Under the pieces are notes generated by a model that worked only from the letters and a program-made list of their open reading frames with translations, was not told the origin of the DNA and did not search any database. From an uncultured Opitutia bacterium (GTDB lineage: Bacteria > Verrucomicrobiota > Verrucomicrobiia > Opitutales > Opitutaceae): DNA of 64,000 bases. The stretch lies in contig CAIRCN010000053.1 of NCBI GenBank assembly GCA_903877135.1, positions 1 through 64,000 of the forward strand, written 5' to 3'. Within the stretch, counting starts at the first letter, position 1. Each line of letters opens with the position of its first letter. Made by a program: the position numbers and the translations under genes. Of this stretch, positions 12,616 through 22,059 are shown one piece after another.

Positions 12616-13650
12616 CTACGGCACGCGTCCTGCGAGAATCTCGCGCACCCAGCGGCGGTGCGGGCCTGAGAGCGAAAGCAGATCGAGGTCTTCCAAGGGC
12701 ACCCAAACCAAGCCGGGCCGATGCCGGCCGCGCGGGGCTGGGGCGGCATGAATCGACTCAGTGATCTGAAACCGCGTGATGCTGCGCTTTTTCCGCGCGA
12801 GCAACGGTCGCCGGCGCGTGACATCTTCGGCGAGGCCGGCTTGTTTCGCGGTGGGCAACTCGTGCAGGTTTGCGAGGCGGTGCGCGCCGGCGGCGGCGCG
12901 ATGCAGCAGCAGCGTGCCGTTGCATTCGCACCAGACGCGGGTGACTTTACGTCGCTCGATGGGCTTAGCGGAGATTCGCGGCAAGGCTTCGGGCGCTCTC
13001 TGGCGAGCGGCGACACAGAAAACCCGGACCGGGCAGGTAGGGCACCGCGGATTTTGCCGCATGCAAACGGTGGCGCCGAGTTCCATCATCGCTTGATTGT
13101 GGTCGCCCGGTGCGGCGGCGGGCAGGAGCGACTCGGCGAGCGGTGTGAAATATTTTGCGGCGCTCGCGCTGTCGCGAAACACCGTGCCGTCGGCGGTCAG
13201 CCGCGCGAGGATGCGGACGACGTTGCCGTCCACGCAGGCGGCGGGGGCGCCGAAAGCGATGCTCGTGATCGCCGCCGCGGTGTAGGGGCCGACGCCCGGC
13301 AACTCGCGCCACTCGGCAGGCGTGCGGGGCGGCGTGGACCGGGCGACGATTGCTTGGGCCAGCCGGTGCAGGTTGCGAGCGCGCGAGTAGTAGCCGAGGC
13401 CCTCCCAAAGCTTGAGCACCTGCGCCTCGGAGGCGGCGGCGAGCGCCGAAAAGTCCGGCAGCGCGGCGAGCCAGCGGGCGAAGTAGGGGAGCACGGTCTT
13501 TACCTGCGTCTGCTGAAGCATGAACTCGCTCACTACGGTCTTGTAGAGCGACGGCGCCTCGCGCCACGGCAGCGGCCGCGCCTGCAGGCTATACCAGGCG
13601 CGCAGCGCGCGCCGGAAAGCGGTTCGTCGGTCGGTCAGAGAGTGGGACAC
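12616..13650 (-). CDS. mutY: A/G-specific adenine DNA glycosylase
   Basis: A 344-residue base-excision repair enzyme that removes adenine opposite 8-oxoguanine. The N-terminal catalytic domain has SEFMLQQTQV with Glu42, the helix-hairpin-helix LPGVGPYTAAAI, and VDGNVVRILAR with Asp141. The 4Fe-4S loop is C196-X6-C203-X2-C206-X5-C212, exact MutY spacing. The C-terminal part (from about 235) is a NUDIX-like domain for 8-oxoG recognition, ending 'HRRWVREILAGRVP'. It starts 84 bp from the divergent rnhC gene. Confidence 0.95.
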   Translation of the reverse strand: MSHSLTDRRTAFRRALRAWYSLQARPLPWREAPSLYKTVVSEFMLQQTQVKTVLPYFARWLAALPDFSALAAASEAQVLKLWEGLGYYSRARNLHRLAQAIVARSTPPRTPAEWRELPGVGPYTAAAITSIAFGAPAACVDGNVVRILARLTADGTVFRDSASAAKYFTPLAESLLPAAAPGDHNQAMMELGATVCMRQNPRCPTCPVRVFCVAARQRAPEALPRISAKPIERRKVTRVWCECNGTLLLHRAAAGAHRLANLHELPTAKQAGLAEDVTRRRPLLARKKRSITRFQITESIHAAPAPRGRHRPGLVWVPLEDLDLLSLSGPHRRWVREILAGRVP

Positions 13651-13734
13651 GCCGGTTCAGGACGCACGAAAGGCCGTTCCGGCCCAAGCAGAATCTTTTT
13701 GTGCTTCCCGGGGTTTTTGTGGCCAACTGAGTCC

Positions 13735-14745
13735 ATGCCCCAAAAGCAGACCTACGACGAAGAGCCGCCCAAGAAGCTCGCCTCCTATACGACGAAGCTC
13801 GACGACGCGCAGATGGAGAAGCTCCGCGCGATCTGCGAGGCGCGGAGTTTCATGCCGTTCGAGGTCGCATACACGCGCTTCGCCTTTAAGTCCGATCCGG
13901 CCCGCATCAACGTCGCCGCCTACACCAGCGGCAAGGTCGTCATCGCGGGCAAGGGCACGGAGGAGTTTGTGACGATGACGCTCGAGCCCGAGGTCACCGG
14001 GGCGGCGAAACTGGGCTACGACGAGGTGCTGCATCCCGACTGGTTCGAGTCGCACGCCGGCCTCGACGAGAGCGGCAAGGGCGACTTTTTCGGCCCGGTA
14101 ATTGCCGCGACGGTGATCGCGGACAAGTCCGCCATCGAGGAGTGGCGCAAGGCGGGCGTGCAGGACTCCAAGAAAATCACCGAGAGTAAGATCATCGAGC
14201 TCGACCGGCTCATCCGCGGGACGCGCGGCGCCGTCGCGCGGACCTGTTTTTGCGGCATGCCGAAATACAACGACCTGATGATGCGGCCCGGGGCGAACCT
14301 CAACCGCTTGCTCGCCTGGCAGCACGCCACCGCGCTGGAGCAGGCGCTGGTGGTGAAGCGCGTGCCGTGGGGGCTGCTCGACCAGTTTACCAAACAGCCG
14401 CTGGTGCAGCGGGAGCTCGCGAAAAAGGGCGTGAAGGACTTCGAGCTGAAAATGCGTACGAAGGCGGAGGAAGATCCCGTGGTGGCCGCGGCGTCGGTCG
14501 TCGCGCGGGCGGAGTTCGTGCGACAGATGCACGCGCTCTCCAAGAAATTTGGCGCGAAGCTCCAAAAAGGCGCCGGCCCGCTGGTAAAACAGCAGGCCGA
14601 CGAGATCATCCGGAAGTTTGGCGCGCGCGCGCTGGGCGAGTTTGCCAAGCTCCATTTCCGCACGGCCTACGAGGTCGTGAAGGCCGCGGGCAAACTCGAC
14701 GAACTGCCGCTGCCGGAGCCGAAGGAAAAAATCGAGTGGCAGTGA
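13735..14745 (+). CDS. rnhC: Ribonuclease HIII
   Basis: A 336-residue RNase H type 2 enzyme that cleaves RNA in RNA/DNA hybrids. The N-terminal about 100 residues match the TBP-like substrate-binding domain of RNase HIII, and the catalytic part begins GLDESGKGDFFGPV (Asp111, Glu112), the HIII-specific DE(S)GKGD motif, then QDSKKIT, a LLDQF Asp, and VAAASVVARAEF. I use the ATG at 13735 because homology begins there; the frame extends upstream only as an antisense shadow of mutY. Its stop is 11 bp before the rnhB start, so the two are almost certainly cotranscribed. Confidence 0.95.
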   Translation: MPQKQTYDEEPPKKLASYTTKLDDAQMEKLRAICEARSFMPFEVAYTRFAFKSDPARINVAAYTSGKVVIAGKGTEEFVTMTLEPEVTGAAKLGYDEVLHPDWFESHAGLDESGKGDFFGPVIAATVIADKSAIEEWRKAGVQDSKKITESKIIELDRLIRGTRGAVARTCFCGMPKYNDLMMRPGANLNRLLAWQHATALEQALVVKRVPWGLLDQFTKQPLVQRELAKKGVKDFELKMRTKAEEDPVVAAASVVARAEFVRQMHALSKKFGAKLQKGAGPLVKQQADEIIRKFGARALGEFAKLHFRTAYEVVKAAGKLDELPLPEPKEKIEWQ

Positions 14746-14756
14746 GCTGACGGTCC

Positions 14757-15524
14757 ATGCCAAAACGCCGCCAGCTCCGCCGGTTTGACCTTCGGCACAT
14801 TGAGGGCGTGACCAGCCTGATCGGCGTCGATGAGGCCGGGCGCGGGGCGCTCGCCGGGCCCGTCGTCGCCGGCGCGGTGCTGGTGACGAAGGAGTTTCTT
14901 GAGGGGCGCTGGGCCGTCGTGAAGTCCGGACGGGTGAACGATTCCAAGCAGCTCACCGCCGCCGGGCGCGAGGAATTGTGGGCAGAGTTCGAGACGCTGG
15001 CGGGGCTTGGCCAGATCCACGCACAGTTTGGCGTCGCCGACGTGGCGGAGATCGAGCACTTCAACATTCTCGGCGCGACCAAGCTCGCGATGCGGCGTGC
15101 CATCGAGGGAATTTATCCGCCGGGCGCGTTCGAGCAGAAGACGGAGCCGGACCTGTTCACGCCGGCCGAGGAGGTGCGGAATTTCCAGCCGACGGTCTCC
15201 GCAAAAATCCTGATCGACGGGCTCCCGCTGCGCCATTTTCCCTATCCGCACCAGGGCGTGGTGAGTGGCGATGCGCGCTCGCTCTGCATCGCGATGGCCT
15301 CGATCGTCGCGAAAGTGACGCGGGACCGGCTGATGAACGAGCTCGATGCGAAGCACCCGGGCTATGGCTTCGCGCAGCACAAGGGCTACGGCACCGAGGA
15401 GCATCGCGAGGCGGTCCTCCGGCTCGGCCGCTGCGTGCAGCACCGCGACCTGTTCCTCAGAAAACTCTACGCCGGCCGGATCGACCCGGCGCAGGGCGAT
15501 TTTCTGGGCGAAGTCGGGGTTTGA
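14757..15524 (+). CDS. rnhB: Ribonuclease HII
   Basis: A 255-residue enzyme for removal of single ribonucleotides from DNA. Motifs are GVDEAGRGALAGPVV (Asp25, Glu26), NDSKQL, LIDGLPL (Asp154) and SIVAKVTRDRLM, and GYG(F)AQHKGYGT is typical of HII. It is longer than most RNase HII (about 200-215 residues): residues about 121-148 form an extra segment ahead of Asp154 (PPGAFEQKTEPDL...). It directly follows rnhC. The C-terminal about 12 residues overlap nothing. Confidence 0.94.
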   Translation: MPKRRQLRRFDLRHIEGVTSLIGVDEAGRGALAGPVVAGAVLVTKEFLEGRWAVVKSGRVNDSKQLTAAGREELWAEFETLAGLGQIHAQFGVADVAEIEHFNILGATKLAMRRAIEGIYPPGAFEQKTEPDLFTPAEEVRNFQPTVSAKILIDGLPLRHFPYPHQGVVSGDARSLCIAMASIVAKVTRDRLMNELDAKHPGYGFAQHKGYGTEEHREAVLRLGRCVQHRDLFLRKLYAGRIDPAQGDFLGEVGV

Positions 15525-15688
15525 GGCGCCGCGGGCGCGGCGGCCGCCGGCGAATTTTCATCAGCGATGACATGGGTGCGGGCATTATGTGATGGCCGGA
15601 ACGCGCCGGATGCTGCTAGCGGTAGGAGGCGATCTTCCCCATCGGGCCGCGCCTTTGCGGGCGCGTTCGGACCGGGGAGGCAGCGAAC

Positions 15689-18600
15689 ATGAACCCCCGG
15701 ATTTTCCTTATGGCTACCATTGCTGCTCTTGGTTCGAAGCTCGTGGCTGCTCCGGCGCCCAACCCGAACGACGATTGGGCCGGTGCCGGCCCGCCGCATC
15801 CCGCACTGAAGGTCGGCGAGATTCTGCCGCCGCGTGTGCGCACGCCGCAGTTTCCGCTGAAGGACGCGCGCACGCTGTTCACCGCCGCCGAGATCGCCCA
15901 GGCCCGGGCCAACGTCACGAAATATCCCGCGGCGAAAAAAGTGGCCGACGCGATTCTCGCCGAGGCCGCCTACTGGGTGGACTGGACCGACGAGGCGCTG
16001 CGCACGTTGATCTCCACCGCCGAGGTGCCGCGTTCGTTCGAGGTCTGCCCCGAGGGCTGCCCCGTCCACGGGAAAAAAATCTTCGAGAATACCACCAAGT
16101 TTTACCCGTGGATCGTCGATCCGAAAAAACCGTTCCAAGTCACCTGCCCGGTGGGGGGTGAGACCTATCCGAGCAATGACTACGGGAGGTTTTACCGCAG
16201 CGGCTTCAAGGACCGCAGCGATTTCAGCGGCCCCTACGTCGATGACGGGCGCGGCTGGGTCGCGTCGAATGGCCAACGCTACTGGTTCGTCGCGCACTGG
16301 AACCACTGGATCTGGACCCAGCACGACACCTCGCCGCATCCGAACATCATTGGCGGCCTCGCGGCGCTCGGGCGCGCCTACTTGCTGACCGGAGAAAAAC
16401 GCTACGCGCACAAGGCCGCCGTCATCCTCCACCGCAACGCCGAGGTCTATCCGAACATGGACCACGAGAGCCAGTCGCGCTACGGGCAGCTCATGGCCGA
16501 GAGCGCCGGCTCGCGCTACACCGGCAAGATCATCAACGCCATCTGGGAAACCTATTTCGTGGCGCAGTTCGCAGAGACATATGACGCCATCTGGGAAACG
16601 CTCGACGGCGACACCGCGCTCCTGACGGCCGCCGGCCGGACCGGGGCGGAGCTGCGCGGGTTCATAGAGGCCAATGTTATCGAGGACGGCATCGACGCGA
16701 TTTACGAAAAGCGCGCCCGCGGCAACTACGGCATGCATCAGCGCGCCCTGCTCGTCGCCGCCATCGTGCGCCAGCACGGCGACAATGCCCGTTATCTCGC
16801 CGACCTGCTCGACCGGCCCGAGGGTTCCTCCTACCTCGGAATGCGCCCCGCGCTCTACACGCTGGTGTGGCGCGACGGCCAGCCCTACGAGTCGCCCGGC
16901 TACAATCTGCTCTGGGTGCAGAATCTCACCGCCGTCGCCGAACTGCTCCCGAAACTCGGCGTGGACATCTCCACACTGCCGCGGCTGCACCGGCTCTACG
17001 ACGCCCCGCTCGCAGCCATCGCCATCGGCCGGCACACGCCCGCCATCGGTGACACGACCAGTATCTATGGCGGGGTCGTGGGCGAGGCCGCCTCGGTTTA
17101 CCAGCAGGCCTTCCGCACCTATGGCGATCCGCGTTATGCAGCGCTGCTGGCGGGCTTCGGCGCGGCAGGGGCCAACGGGTTCAAGGATTTCACTTCGCTG
17201 CTCCACCCGCCCATCGAGGCGGGGCAGGCGCCGGCTGCGGGCCGACGTGTGGCGCCGCAGGCGTCGCGCCTGCTGTCCGGCTTCGGCCTCGCGCTGCTCA
17301 ACGACGCGGCCGACGAAACCGCGGTGTCGCTCTACTTTGGTCAGCACGTCAACCATTCGCATTTTGACCGGTTGCACTTCGACCTTTTCGCGCGCGGCCA
17401 GCCGATGACGCCCGACCTCGGCTATCCGGATGCGATGAATGCCTTTGTCCCCGGGGTCTGGACATGGTCGGTGAACACGATTTCGCACAACACAGTGACG
17501 GTCGACGCCTCTGCGCAGCCGGGCAACCCCCCCGGCATGGTCGAGCAGTTCGCCGACGCCGGCTGGGTGCGTGGCATCGAGGTCAGCGCGGCCGGCACCT
17601 ATCCACAGTGCTCCGATTATCGCCGCGGCCTGGTGCTGGTGGACACTGCCGATGGGCGCTATCTCGTGGATTTCTTCCGCGTCGCCGGCGGGAAGCAGCA
17701 CGACTATTCGCTGCACGGTCCGACGGGTCAGGCCACGCTCGCCGACGACAAGTGGTCGGCCCCCGCCAAGGGCACGCTCGCCGGCGAGAACGTGGCGGTC
17801 GGCGCGCTCTACGACGATCGGAAGCTGGCGGCCGAGGGCGAGAAGGTCGGTTATTTCGAGTATCGCGGCTCGGGTTTCCAGCACCTGTTCAACGTCCGGC
17901 AACGGCTCGCCGGCGACGCGATCGTGGACTACGTGCACGAGAAAGACGCCACTGCGGCGCTCCGGATTCGCGTCCTCGCGGCGCCGGGCCAGACGCTGCT
18001 GACGGCCGATGCACGGGTGTCGCCGGTGAAAAATCCGTCGCCGCTCAAATTCCTCATCGCGCGGCACGTGGCTGTCGCCGGCCAGCCGCTCGCAAGCGAA
18101 TTTGTCGGCGTGCTCGAACCGCACACCGTCGGCGCGAAACTCATCGCGGGTGTCACCCGGCTTGAGTGCAGCGGCGGCGGCACCGCGCTGCTCATCACAC
18201 ATGCCAACGGCGAGCGCGACGTGGTGATTCACGATGCTGTCAGCGCGGCGAAGAGCGTCGCGCTCGACGGCGAGAGGATTTTCACGGACGCCCGGCTGGC
18301 CGTCGTCCGCCTCGGGGCGGCCGGGGCGCTGGGCCGCGTCTTTTTCGCGGGCGGGACGTCGCTCACCGTGGGCGGGCGGGTGTTCACGGCGGCGCCAGCG
18401 ATCACCGGCCTCGTGAGCGCTATCGACACAGCGCACACTACCGTGCGGGTGCGCACGCCGGCCGACGCGACGGCGCTGGCGGGGCGCATGGCCAGCTTTG
18501 GGAATGAGATCGCCCACACGGCGCACCAGATCAAGGCGGCGCACCGCGAGGGCGACGACCTCGTGCTGGAGCTGCGCGACGATGTGCTCGTCGGTATCCT

Positions 18601-18856
18601 GCGGGTCACGGCGGTCACCGATCGGCGGCTCGACACTCGCACCCGGCTCCCATTCGCCGCCAGCTATGTCGGCGCGAGCATATTCGACACACAGTTCCGG
18701 CTGATCGGGCGCGTGCGCGCGGCGGATCAGGACCATTTGGAACTGGCCGAAGCGCCGGCCGCCGGGGCGGAACTCGCGGGTCGCGATGTGTGGATCGGCA
18801 GCGTCGGCCCGGGCGACCAACTGGAGCTGCCGGCGGTGTTCAACTGGCAACGTTGA
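15689..18856 (+). CDS. Secreted heparinase II/III-like polysaccharide lyase
   Basis: A 1055-residue protein preceded by a good ribosome site (GGGGAGG, 7 bp before ATG). Residues 1-21 are a signal peptide (MNPRIFLMATIAALGSKLVAA). The middle has an (alpha/alpha) toroid with YGMHQRALLVAAIV and SPGYNLLWVQN, and the C-terminal half is the heparinase II/III-like beta-sandwich: VNHSHFDRLHFDLFARGQ, PDLGYPDAM and TISHNTVTVDAS carry the conserved His/Tyr/Asn set. The last about 200 residues are an extra beta-rich tail. It should cleave acidic polysaccharide (alginate, heparin-like or similar) outside the inner membrane; which one is not readable. A histidine kinase gene follows after 33 bp. Confidence 0.85.
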   Translation: MNPRIFLMATIAALGSKLVAAPAPNPNDDWAGAGPPHPALKVGEILPPRVRTPQFPLKDARTLFTAAEIAQARANVTKYPAAKKVADAILAEAAYWVDWTDEALRTLISTAEVPRSFEVCPEGCPVHGKKIFENTTKFYPWIVDPKKPFQVTCPVGGETYPSNDYGRFYRSGFKDRSDFSGPYVDDGRGWVASNGQRYWFVAHWNHWIWTQHDTSPHPNIIGGLAALGRAYLLTGEKRYAHKAAVILHRNAEVYPNMDHESQSRYGQLMAESAGSRYTGKIINAIWETYFVAQFAETYDAIWETLDGDTALLTAAGRTGAELRGFIEANVIEDGIDAIYEKRARGNYGMHQRALLVAAIVRQHGDNARYLADLLDRPEGSSYLGMRPALYTLVWRDGQPYESPGYNLLWVQNLTAVAELLPKLGVDISTLPRLHRLYDAPLAAIAIGRHTPAIGDTTSIYGGVVGEAASVYQQAFRTYGDPRYAALLAGFGAAGANGFKDFTSLLHPPIEAGQAPAAGRRVAPQASRLLSGFGLALLNDAADETAVSLYFGQHVNHSHFDRLHFDLFARGQPMTPDLGYPDAMNAFVPGVWTWSVNTISHNTVTVDASAQPGNPPGMVEQFADAGWVRGIEVSAAGTYPQCSDYRRGLVLVDTADGRYLVDFFRVAGGKQHDYSLHGPTGQATLADDKWSAPAKGTLAGENVAVGALYDDRKLAAEGEKVGYFEYRGSGFQHLFNVRQRLAGDAIVDYVHEKDATAALRIRVLAAPGQTLLTADARVSPVKNPSPLKFLIARHVAVAGQPLASEFVGVLEPHTVGAKLIAGVTRLECSGGGTALLITHANGERDVVIHDAVSAAKSVALDGERIFTDARLAVVRLGAAGALGRVFFAGGTSLTVGGRVFTAAPAITGLVSAIDTAHTTVRVRTPADATALAGRMASFGNEIAHTAHQIKAAHREGDDLVLELRDDVLVGILRVTAVTDRRLDTRTRLPFAASYVGASIFDTQFRLIGRVRAADQDHLELAEAPAAGAELAGRDVWIGSVGPGDQLELPAVFNWQR

Positions 18857-18889
18857 CCGCGTGCCGCCGGTTCACCACAACACCTAGCG

Positions 18890-20062
18890 ATGCCCGGGAA
18901 AAAACACTCCTCGCTCGACCGCGTGCTTGGCCGGCTCGATTCGCTCGACTCCGTCAACCTCGCGAATCTCGTGCAGCGCCTGGCCCGCGAGCGCGGGCTC
19001 TTCGAGGACATTTTCAACGCCCTGCAGGAGGGTGTGCTGGTGATTGGCGCCGACGGCGAAATCGAATACGCCAACACCTCCGCCCAGCGGCTCATCGGGC
19101 TCGGCGCCGACGAGCTGACGGGGCAGACGCTGTGGCGGCTCGTGCCCGGGCTGCGGCCGTCGCTGGGCGGCGCGCTCGACGACGTCGCGGCGTTGCCGGT
19201 GGTGGCGCGGGAGTTCGAGCTAACCTATCCCGAGGCGCGGACGGTGCGGCTCTACCTGGTGCCGTTCCGCGGTGTGGGGCGGGGGGCGGCGCGGCGTTTC
19301 GCCGTGATCCTGTCGGACATCACGCGGGACAAGCAGACGACCGAGGAGCGCATCGAGAACGAGCGCACGTCGTCGGTGCTCCTGCTGGCCGCTGGCGTCG
19401 CGCACGAGCTGGGCAACCCGCTAAATTCGCTCACGATCCACCTGCAGTTGATCGGGCGAAAGTTGAAGAAACTGCAGCTTGCGCGCGACGCCGACTCGCT
19501 CGCCGACTCGATCCGGATCTGCCAGCAGGAAGTGACGCGCCTCGATGGCATCGTAACCAATTTTCTTGAGGCCATTCGCCCGCAGCAGCCCGATCTCGCC
19601 GAGGTCAACCTGGCAGACGTGCTCGCCGAGGTGCTGGCGTTTCAGCAGCGGGAACTCGCCGACCGCGGCATCACTGTCGAGGCCGAGACGCAGGCCGAGC
19701 TGCCCGTGGTGATGGCGGACCGGAATCAGGTGAAGCAGGTGTTTTTCAACCTCATCGCCAATGCCGTCGAGGCGATGCAGCCCGGCGGCCACCTGCGCAT
19801 CCGTTCGCGCACCGACGACGAGAACGTTTACCTGCTCTTCGGCGACAGCGGCGTCGGGATCAAGCAGGAGGATCTCGTCCGGCTGTTTCAGCCCTATCAC
19901 ACGACGAAGCCCGGCGGGCACGGGCTCGGCCTGATGATCGTGCAGCGCATCATGCGCGAACATGGCGGCCAGATCGGCCTCGAGAGCAAGGAGGGCATCG
20001 GCACGCTCGTGACGGTGCAGTTTCCCCGCAAGGACCGGCGCGTGCGCATGCTCCAGAACTGA
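18890..20062 (+). CDS. PAS-domain sensor histidine kinase (NtrB/AtoS type)
   Basis: A 390-residue cytosolic kinase with no membrane segment. Residues about 35-145 form a PAS domain ([31 protein letters not shown]). The HisKA box is [18 protein letters not shown] with phosphoacceptor His172, and the ATPase part has N box [11 protein letters not shown]1 DSGVGI, F box LFQPYHTTK and G2 [10 protein letters not shown]. The H box HELGNPL is typical of kinases paired with sigma-54 regulators. The likely partner is the NtrC-type gene at 25089, 5 kb downstream, with unrelated genes in between. Confidence 0.92.
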   Translation: MPGKKHSSLDRVLGRLDSLDSVNLANLVQRLARERGLFEDIFNALQEGVLVIGADGEIEYANTSAQRLIGLGADELTGQTLWRLVPGLRPSLGGALDDVAALPVVAREFELTYPEARTVRLYLVPFRGVGRGAARRFAVILSDITRDKQTTEERIENERTSSVLLLAAGVAHELGNPLNSLTIHLQLIGRKLKKLQLARDADSLADSIRICQQEVTRLDGIVTNFLEAIRPQQPDLAEVNLADVLAEVLAFQQRELADRGITVEAETQAELPVVMADRNQVKQVFFNLIANAVEAMQPGGHLRIRSRTDDENVYLLFGDSGVGIKQEDLVRLFQPYHTTKPGGHGLGLMIVQRIMREHGGQIGLESKEGIGTLVTVQFPRKDRRVRMLQN

Positions 20063-20085
20063 ACCGCGCGAAGCCTCATTTACCC

Positions 20086-22041
20086 ATGAAGAAATCCGTT
20101 CCCCTGAACGCCATCTGGCAACTCATGCACGCCGAGCCCAACCTCGGGCTCACGGCGGGCTGCTCGGCCCTGCCGTTCGACCAGCGCTGGGTGCCGGCAC
20201 AGGTGCCGGGCGACGTGCACCTCGACTACCAGCGCGCCGGACTGATCGGCGATCCGTTCTACGGGCTCAACCACGATCACCTCCGCTGGATGGAGGAGAT
20301 GGACTGGTGGTATCGCACCGACCTTACGCCGCCGGCAGTGGAGCCGGGGAAGCGCCTGCACCTGTTGTTCGAGGGTCTCGATGTCTTCGCGACGGTTTTT
20401 CTCAACGGCACGGAGGTCGGGAAGAACAACAACATGTTCACGCCGCTGCGCATCGACGTGACCGACCACGTCAAACCCGGCGCGAACCGGCTGGAAGTGT
20501 GCCTCGGCGCGCCGCTATTCCCGCCCGACCGGCCGGCGCGCACCTCCGAGGTGCGCGGCTACGGGCAGATTACGCGCCTCCAGGTGCGCAAATCCCAGTC
20601 GTGCTACGGCTGGAACATTTCGCCGCGCATGGTCACCATCGGCATCTGGAAACCGGTGTCGTTTCTCCTCGTGGACGAGGTCGAGATTGCGGATGTCTTT
20701 GTGAGCACCGTTGGGCTCAAGGATGGCACGGCGGAACTCGAGGCGCTGGTCGAGCTGCGCCACAACCATGGCCAGCCGGGCATGGTCGAGTGCGATCTGA
20801 CGGTGGCCGGGCAGACGCGCACGGTCCGCCTCGCGTGCGACCCGAGCGGCGGACGGCACTTCGAGCGTTTCAGCGTGCCGCAGGCAAAGCTCTGGTGGCC
20901 GCACAACCACGGCGCGCAGCCGCTCTACGAGTGGAGCGCCACGCTCCGCCGCGGCGGGCACGAACTGGACCGACGCAGCGGGCGTTTCGGCATCCGCACC
21001 GTCGCGCTCATCCAGGAACCCGATACCGATGGCGGCATCTCGTTCGTCATCGCAATCAACGGCCGGAAGATTTTCCTGAAGGGCATGAATTGGACGCCGT
21101 CCGACGCGATTTTCGCGCGGGTGGACGCTGCCCGTTACGACCAGCTCCTCGCGGCGGCGAAGGGGGCGAACATCAACGCCATGCGCGTCTGGGGCGGCGG
21201 CATCTACGAACACGACTCGTTCTACGCGAAGTGCGACGAGCTCGGCATCGTGATCACGCACGACTTCATGTTCGCGTGCGGCTGCTACCCGCAGGACCAG
21301 GCGTTTCTCGTCGAGGCGCGCCGCGAGGCGGAGTTTCAGGTGCGGCGGCTGCGGCACTTCGCGTGCGTCGTCGCGTGGTTTGGCGACAACGAAAACGACG
21401 TGCTCGCCGACAACAGTTTCAATTACCCGGCCTACCGCCACAACCGCCTGAGCAAGGAGGTGCTGAAGTCTGCGGTGCAGACGCATGCGCCGCTCACGCC
21501 CTACGTGCCGACGTCGCCCTACTCGCCGGTCACCTACGACCAGAACGCGCCGAAGGAGGGCGACTGCCACATCTGGGGCCACGGCATGTCCTACAAGGCG
21601 GATTTTTATGTGAAGCAGCAGACGCGCATGGTCACCGAGATCGGGCACCTCAGTTTCCCGGCCCGCAAGGTCATCGAATCGTGGGTGCCGCGCGAGAAGC
21701 TGTGGCCGGTTTGGAACGACGAATATCTCACGCACGGCGCCGACTGCATCCGGCTCGACCGGCAGGCGCGCTACCGGCTGAATTGGGACAACATCCGCGA
21801 GCGCGGCTGGGAAGAGCCGAAGGACCTCGACGATGTCATTGAGAAAACACAGCGCCTGCAGGGCGAGGCGTCGAAATTCTGGATCGAGTTTTATGGCAAC
21901 CAGCCGACGTGCTGGGGCATCTTCCTGTGGAATCTCGCCGACAGTTGGCCGCAGATGTCGGACGCCTACATCGCCTATCCGTTCGCGCCCAAGGCGAGCC
22001 TCGGCTATGTGCGCGACGCCTACGCCGCGCTGCAGCGCTGA
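20086..22041 (+). CDS. Glycoside hydrolase family 2, beta-mannosidase-like
   Basis: A 651-residue enzyme without signal peptide, so likely cytosolic. The N-terminal sugar-binding domain has the beta-mannosidase signature 'GLNHDHLRWMEEMDWWYRTD' (YGLN.....W..E.DW.Y), then FEGLDVFATVFLNG. The immunoglobulin-like domain follows, and the TIM barrel has MNWTPSDAIFAR, MRVWGGGIYE and WFGDNEND with acid/base Glu436, and MVTEIGHLSFP with candidate nucleophile Glu518. It is shorter than usual beta-mannosidases (about 800-900), lacking C-terminal sandwich domains. It follows the kinase by 23 bp and may share its transcript. Confidence 0.88.
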   Translation: MKKSVPLNAIWQLMHAEPNLGLTAGCSALPFDQRWVPAQVPGDVHLDYQRAGLIGDPFYGLNHDHLRWMEEMDWWYRTDLTPPAVEPGKRLHLLFEGLDVFATVFLNGTEVGKNNNMFTPLRIDVTDHVKPGANRLEVCLGAPLFPPDRPARTSEVRGYGQITRLQVRKSQSCYGWNISPRMVTIGIWKPVSFLLVDEVEIADVFVSTVGLKDGTAELEALVELRHNHGQPGMVECDLTVAGQTRTVRLACDPSGGRHFERFSVPQAKLWWPHNHGAQPLYEWSATLRRGGHELDRRSGRFGIRTVALIQEPDTDGGISFVIAINGRKIFLKGMNWTPSDAIFARVDAARYDQLLAAAKGANINAMRVWGGGIYEHDSFYAKCDELGIVITHDFMFACGCYPQDQAFLVEARREAEFQVRRLRHFACVVAWFGDNENDVLADNSFNYPAYRHNRLSKEVLKSAVQTHAPLTPYVPTSPYSPVTYDQNAPKEGDCHIWGHGMSYKADFYVKQQTRMVTEIGHLSFPARKVIESWVPREKLWPVWNDEYLTHGADCIRLDRQARYRLNWDNIRERGWEEPKDLDDVIEKTQRLQGEASKFWIEFYGNQPTCWGIFLWNLADSWPQMSDAYIAYPFAPKASLGYVRDAYAALQR

Positions 22042-22059
22042 CGGCAAGGCGCGGCCAAC

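Noticed and set aside
12721-13734. A longer start for rnhC within the mutY region
   Set aside because: The extra residues are Arg/Gly-rich and antisense to mutY; RNase HIII homology begins at the ATG at 13735.
15467-18850. An 1127-codon open frame opposite the heparinase-like gene
   Set aside because: Arg/Gly/Val-rich composition without motifs, and the sense gene has a signal peptide, ribosome site and recognisable domains.
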